From PALSA-610 sp038239145 (GTDB lineage Bacteria; Actinomycetota; Acidimicrobiia; IMCC26256; PALSA-610): 64,000 bases of DNA. The DNA is taken from contig JBBSFB010000002.1 in the NCBI GenBank assembly GCA_038239145.1, forward strand, positions 1 through 64,000, read 5' to 3'. A model generated the notes under the pieces. It did no database searches, was not told the DNA's origin, and saw only the letters and a list, made by a program, of their open reading frames with translations. Below, piece after piece: positions 60,909 through 64,000 of this stretch (its first letter is position 1; each line of letters opens with the position of its first letter). Position numbers and translations under genes: made by a program.

Positions 60909-61507
60909 CGGAAAGCGACTACTTCGACGTGGTGGCACGCCAACGCGCCCATCGATCCTTTTCGGCCGAGCCCGTCGACGACGAGACCATCGGTCGCATC
61001 CTCGCGGCGGCGACGTTCGCGCCGAGCGCGGAGAACAAACAGCCGTGGGAGTTCCTCGTCGTGCGCGACGAGTCGACCCGGGCTGCCATCGGCGACCTGT
61101 CCCGCCGGGCGTGGGAAGCACGCGGCCGCTCATTCTCGGAGACCCGGCTCACCCCGAAGATGCTGGCCGACGTCGACCGAGGTGCGACCGGTGGCGTCGC
61201 CGAGGCGCCCGTCAACATCGTCGTGTGCGCCGACGTGCAACGCGGTCTCGAGGCGACGATCCCGTCGTCGATCTTCCCGGCCGTGCAGAACCTCTTGCTC
61301 GCGGCCACTGCGCTCGGCCTCGGCAGCGCGCTGACGACGATCACGTCGGGGTTCCGTGCCGAAATGCAGGAGATCCTCGGTCTCCCCGACCACGTGTGGC
61401 CGATCGCGCTCGTGCCGATCGGCCATCCGGTCAAGCCCCTCGGACCGCCGCGCCGAACCCCCTACACCGAACGCACACACCGCGACCGGTACGGGCGGAG
61501 CTGGTAG
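60905..61507 (+). CDS. Nitroreductase family flavoprotein
   Basis: 200 residues. FMN-binding pattern: QRAHRSFSAEPVDDETIGRI, FAPSAENKQPWEFLVVRDES and ALGLGSALTTITSGF. Members reduce nitro groups, quinones or enals, or act in flavin chemistry, using NAD(P)H. ATG 60905 overlaps the preceding TGA by 4 nt. Last gene of the run; it converges on the universal stress protein gene with a 3-nt gap. Confidence 0.88.
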   Translation: MTESDYFDVVARQRAHRSFSAEPVDDETIGRILAAATFAPSAENKQPWEFLVVRDESTRAAIGDLSRRAWEARGRSFSETRLTPKMLADVDRGATGGVAEAPVNIVVCADVQRGLEATIPSSIFPAVQNLLLAATALGLGSALTTITSGFRAEMQEILGLPDHVWPIALVPIGHPVKPLGPPRRTPYTERTHRDRYGRSW

Positions 61508-61510
61508 CTG

Positions 61511-61999
61511 CTACTTGGCTTTGTGCTTGTCCGTGTGCTTGTCCGTGTGCTTCTCCGCATCGGCCGCAGGCCGGACGACGAGCACCGGGCACGGCGCGTG
61601 GCGCACGACCTGCTCGCTCACTGACCCGAGCAACAGCCGTTCGATCGCGCCGCGCCCGTGCGAGCCGACCACGATCACGTCGACGGCCAGGTCGGCTGCG
61701 ACCCGGCACACCGTCCCGCCGACGTCGCCGACCTCGATGCGTTTGTCGACCTTGGCGCTCGTGAGCTCACCCGCTGTGCGTTCGAGCTCCTCGCCCGCTT
61801 CGGCCAACTCCTGCTTCCAGAGCGCCTCCTGCTCACCCGGCGAGTAGACGGAGCCTTCGAAGCCGCCGGCGTCGTCGCCCGGCACCTCCGTCAACACGCT
61901 CAGCAGCGTCACCTTGTCGGCGGCGCGCAGGAGAGTGCCGGCCTGGCGGGCGGCGTCGATCGAGCTCGGGGAACCGTCGGTGGCGATCAGTACGTGCAT
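61511..61999 (-). CDS. Universal stress protein (UspA family)
   Basis: 162 residues. HVLIATDGSPSSIDAARQA at the start and VIVVGSHGRGAIERLLLGSV then SEQVVRHAPCPVLVV give the G-2X-G-9X-G(S) ATP-binding pattern. The C-terminus (EKHTDKHTDKHKAK) is a His/Lys-rich tail made by a 12-bp repeat and is unusual. ATG 61999 has GAGGAGG 6 nt upstream. Third gene of a minus-strand unit after the oxidoreductase (11-nt gap). Confidence 0.9.
   Translation of the reverse strand: MHVLIATDGSPSSIDAARQAGTLLRAADKVTLLSVLTEVPGDDAGGFEGSVYSPGEQEALWKQELAEAGEELERTAGELTSAKVDKRIEVGDVGGTVCRVAADLAVDVIVVGSHGRGAIERLLLGSVSEQVVRHAPCPVLVVRPAADAEKHTDKHTDKHKAK
61522..61557. repeat. 12-bp tandem repeat at the 3' end of the usp gene
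   Basis: TGTGCTTGTCCG at 61522-61533 and 61534-61545, then TGTGCTTCTCCG at 61546-61557. On the minus strand it encodes the EKHT-DKHT-DKHK tail. Confidence 0.9.
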
Positions 62000-62010
62000 G
62001 GTTGCCTCCT

Positions 62011-63075
62011 CTACCCCGGAAAGGATACGACGACGCCGCCGCCGGCCGCCGAGGTACGGATCGCGTCGATCACCTGCATCTCGGCCACGCCGTCGGCGAA
62101 GGTCGGGAGCGGCACCGCGGCGGGGGCGGGACGGCCCTCGACCCCGGCCCGCAGAGCCTCGGCCAGGCGCGTGTAGGGGCCGAGTTCGAGATGGGTGTAT
62201 CGATCCCGGGGGTCGTCGGAGCGCGTCGGAGGTTGGGGCAGGGCGAGATCGTCGGGGACCACGAGCAGCCGCCGGCCCCGGCGATCGGAGCAATACACGC
62301 CGTCGGCGGCGACCTCGATCGTGCCCTCGGTGCCCGCCACCATCGATAGGCCGATCGGCTGCGTCGTCCACGAGGCCGCAGTCTGCTGGATCAAGCCGTG
62401 CACCCCGCTCCGCATCGTCGCACGCACCACGAATGTGTCTTCTGCGCCATCGGTGCGCGCGCTCACGGTCGGCAACGTGGCGCTGACCGAGGAGAACTCG
62501 CCGAACCACGTCCGGAGCTGGTCGACGATGTGGGAGCCGGACGCTCCGAGCCACCCGCCGCCCCGCGCACCGTCGAACCACCACTCGGGTACGCGCGCGT
62601 CGGGATCCGCCACCAGGGGGACGAACGACACCAACGAGAACAGGCGGGGTTCCCCGATGACGCCGTCGGCGATGGCGCGCGCGACCAGCGCGCGGTCGGG
62701 CGCCCAGCGGAACTCGTGCCCGACGAGGTGTGACACCTGTGCCCGTTCCGCGGCCGCGAGCATCTGTCCGGCTTCGTGCGCGTCGAGCGCGAACGGCTTC
62801 TCGCAGATCACGTGCCGGCCCGCGGTGCACGCTTCGATCGCGAGCGCGGCGTGGGTGTCGGGCGGCGTCGCGATCGTGACCGCGTCGACCTGCGCGAATG
62901 CGAGCGCGTCGGAGAGCGACGTGAACGCTCGTTCGATACCCAGCCGCTCGGCTCGGCGTTGCGTGCGATCGACGTCCGTGCCGACGAGACCGTGCACGGT
63001 GAACCCTGCGTTCCGTAGCGCAGGCACGTGGACTCGACAGCCGAACCCCGTGCCGACCACGACCGCGCCCGGCAT
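62011..63075 (-). CDS. Gfo/Idh/MocA family oxidoreductase
   Basis: 354 residues. N-terminal NAD(P) motif AVVVGTGFGCRVHVPALRNA, then VDAVTIATPPDTHAALAIEA and the family hallmark CEKPFALDAHEA. The C-terminal beta-sheet domain carries GASGSHIVDQLRTWFGEF with the active-site His. It oxidises or reduces a sugar, inositol or similar alcohol. ATG 63075 overlaps the TGA of the upstream dehydrogenase by one base, so the two are coupled. Possible role: catabolism of a sugar-like compound. Confidence 0.86.
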   Translation of the reverse strand: MPGAVVVGTGFGCRVHVPALRNAGFTVHGLVGTDVDRTQRRAERLGIERAFTSLSDALAFAQVDAVTIATPPDTHAALAIEACTAGRHVICEKPFALDAHEAGQMLAAAERAQVSHLVGHEFRWAPDRALVARAIADGVIGEPRLFSLVSFVPLVADPDARVPEWWFDGARGGGWLGASGSHIVDQLRTWFGEFSSVSATLPTVSARTDGAEDTFVVRATMRSGVHGLIQQTAASWTTQPIGLSMVAGTEGTIEVAADGVYCSDRRGRRLLVVPDDLALPQPPTRSDDPRDRYTHLELGPYTRLAEALRAGVEGRPAPAAVPLPTFADGVAEMQVIDAIRTSAAGGGVVVSFPG

Positions 63076-64000
63076 CAATAGCCCTCGGTTGCGTCGACGA
63101 CGTTGAGGAGCGGTTCGTGTCGGAGGAACCGACCGATGTTCTCGATCAAGACCTCGACCGCGGCGGCCTGCAGCTGCGGCGTGTACCACGAGACGTGGGC
63201 GGTCATCCGCACCTTGGGATGCGAGTACAGCCAGTGTCCGGCCGGAAGCGGCTCGGGATCGACCGTGTCGAGCGTCGCCATCGCGACGGTGTCGTCATCG
63301 AGCGCAACGCGGAGCGCGTCCTGGTCGACGATGCTGCCGCGCGCGATGTTGACCAGGTGGACTCCCGGTTTCATCCGCGCGAACGCGGCGGCGTCGATCA
63401 AGTGCCGGGTGCGCGCGGTTGCCGGCGCGGCGATCACGACGTGGTCGGCGCCATCCAACAGTTCGTCGAGGGAACGCACCACGTGCACACCGTCTACCGG
63501 ACTCGGCGCATCGGTCCGGCGGAGTGCCCGCACGTGCACCCCGAACGCGAGGGAACGCGTCGCGATCGCGGTGCCGATCCCACCCAGCCCGACCAGCGCG
63601 AGTGTCGAGCCCTCGACCCGGTCGAGCTTCGGGTCGGGGAAGTTCCAATACTTCGGCTTCTCCGACAGGAAGGTCTCCGGGAAACGTTTTGCCCAGGCGA
63701 GGATCGCGGCGAGCACCCACTCCGAGATCGGCACCGCGCTGGCGCCGCGCGCGCACGTGACGATGCGATCGTGCTCGAACACCGCCGGTGCCACGTTGTC
63801 GGCGCCCGTCCCCGACAGCTGGACCCAGCGGACACGAGCGGCGTCGAGCCACGGAACGATCGCGTCCCACGCGTGATAGCCGCCGAAGAACGCCGCGGCG
63901 TTGAGCCCTGCGGGCGGATCGCCGGCCGTGAACTCGACCAGCTCGACCTCCGGATACGCCTCCTGCACACGCCCGGCTTCGGCCGAGGCGAGGTCGAGCT
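63075..64000 (-). CDS. D-isomer-specific 2-hydroxyacid dehydrogenase (5' end cut)
   Basis: About 308 residues are visible; the frame is open to the window edge (LDLASAEAGRVQEAYPEVEL), so the true start lies beyond it. NAD motif LALVGLGGIGTAIATRSLAF, catalytic Arg in VNIARGSIVDQDAL, Glu in VDPEPLPAGHWLYSHPKV. The usual His is replaced: the position that often reads HIA(G/A) reads TAHVSWYTPQ, as in some family members. It reduces 2-keto acids or oxidises D-2-hydroxy acids. First visible gene of the minus-strand unit. Confidence 0.85.
   Translation of the reverse strand, partial: LDLASAEAGRVQEAYPEVELVEFTAGDPPAGLNAAAFFGGYHAWDAIVPWLDAARVRWVQLSGTGADNVAPAVFEHDRIVTCARGASAVPISEWVLAAILAWAKRFPETFLSEKPKYWNFPDPKLDRVEGSTLALVGLGGIGTAIATRSLAFGVHVRALRRTDAPSPVDGVHVVRSLDELLDGADHVVIAAPATARTRHLIDAAAFARMKPGVHLVNIARGSIVDQDALRVALDDDTVAMATLDTVDPEPLPAGHWLYSHPKVRMTAHVSWYTPQLQAAAVEVLIENIGRFLRHEPLLNVVDATEGY

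Overview
The window is high-GC, densely packed DNA from an actinobacterium. It carries a mycothiol-type DinB-like enzyme (50710-51339), an LPFTG sortase substrate, many GTG starts and the TANNNT -10 style of that phylum. The secreted FN3 protein with repeated 'GYWLVASDGG' units, the actinobacterial SDR/acyl-CoA dehydrogenase/P450 sets and the type III glutamine synthetase would fit a member of the Acidimicrobiia. That class assignment is an inference from gene content, not from a marker gene. No rRNA, tRNA, CRISPR array or intact transposase was seen.

Region 1 (1-26800) is a cell-surface polysaccharide locus. It holds a flippase (478), at least five glycosyltransferases (2055, 5118, 6044, a GT2-GT4 fusion at 7290, 19566), a PF11316-like transferase (17705), a GDP-mannose 3,5-epimerase homologue with all catalytic residues (4057), a GalT-type uridylyltransferase (20786) and an O-antigen ligase/polymerase (12187, minus). 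Two Wzz/BY-kinase-like chain-length proteins (10814 minus, 21841 plus) both look unable to autophosphorylate on a tyrosine tail. Secreted or envelope proteins include a GH26-like hydrolase with two carbohydrate-binding modules, a DUF4012 protein, a 98-residue LPFTG protein, a Pro/Thr-rich single-pass protein and an 858-residue FN3-repeat protein. A PqqD-like protein and the tail of a decayed ABC-2 permease also lie here. The layout fits a Wzx/Wzy-type pathway.

Region 2 (26852-42344) is acyl-CoA catabolism. A KAS III/HMG-CoA-synthase-like protein fused to a DUF35 module, a thiolase, an enoyl-CoA hydratase, a NUDIX enzyme and a small unknown form one tightly coupled run. An SDR, a P450, a heteromeric acyl-CoA dehydrogenase pair, HyuB/HyuA-type ATP-dependent enzymes and, coupled to these, a GH38 alpha-mannosidase follow. 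Three transcription units here, and a fourth at 58028 (minus), share a -10 hexamer followed at once by a TGACG-N4-CGTCA-type palindrome, so they look like one regulon whose repressor gene is not in the window.

Region 3 (42377-55220) is mixed. It contains a very long hairpin, a DrrAB-type exporter divergent from a MarR regulator with a palindrome between them, a GMC oxidoreductase with its subunit-3 partner, a PRXL2-like redox protein, a HAD hydrolase, a stand-alone MshEN protein, an acyl-CoA synthetase/DinB-like/VOC operon, a decayed ECF sigma factor gene, a type III glutamine synthetase and a small membrane protein overlapping a stand-alone winged-helix gene.

Region 4 (55209-64000) is a second catabolic block: an acyl-CoA dehydrogenase, a broken acyl-CoA synthetase, a metal-dependent hydrolase, a carboxymuconolactone-decarboxylase-like protein, a thioesterase, an unknown and a nitroreductase. 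It ends with a minus-strand operon (2-hydroxyacid dehydrogenase, Gfo/Idh/MocA oxidoreductase, universal stress protein) cut by the right edge.

Several starts (7290, 14822, 32095, 44361, 47111, 58062) lie 6-8 nt after a TANNNT hexamer and probably give leaderless mRNAs. All functions are from reading motifs by eye; no database search was run.
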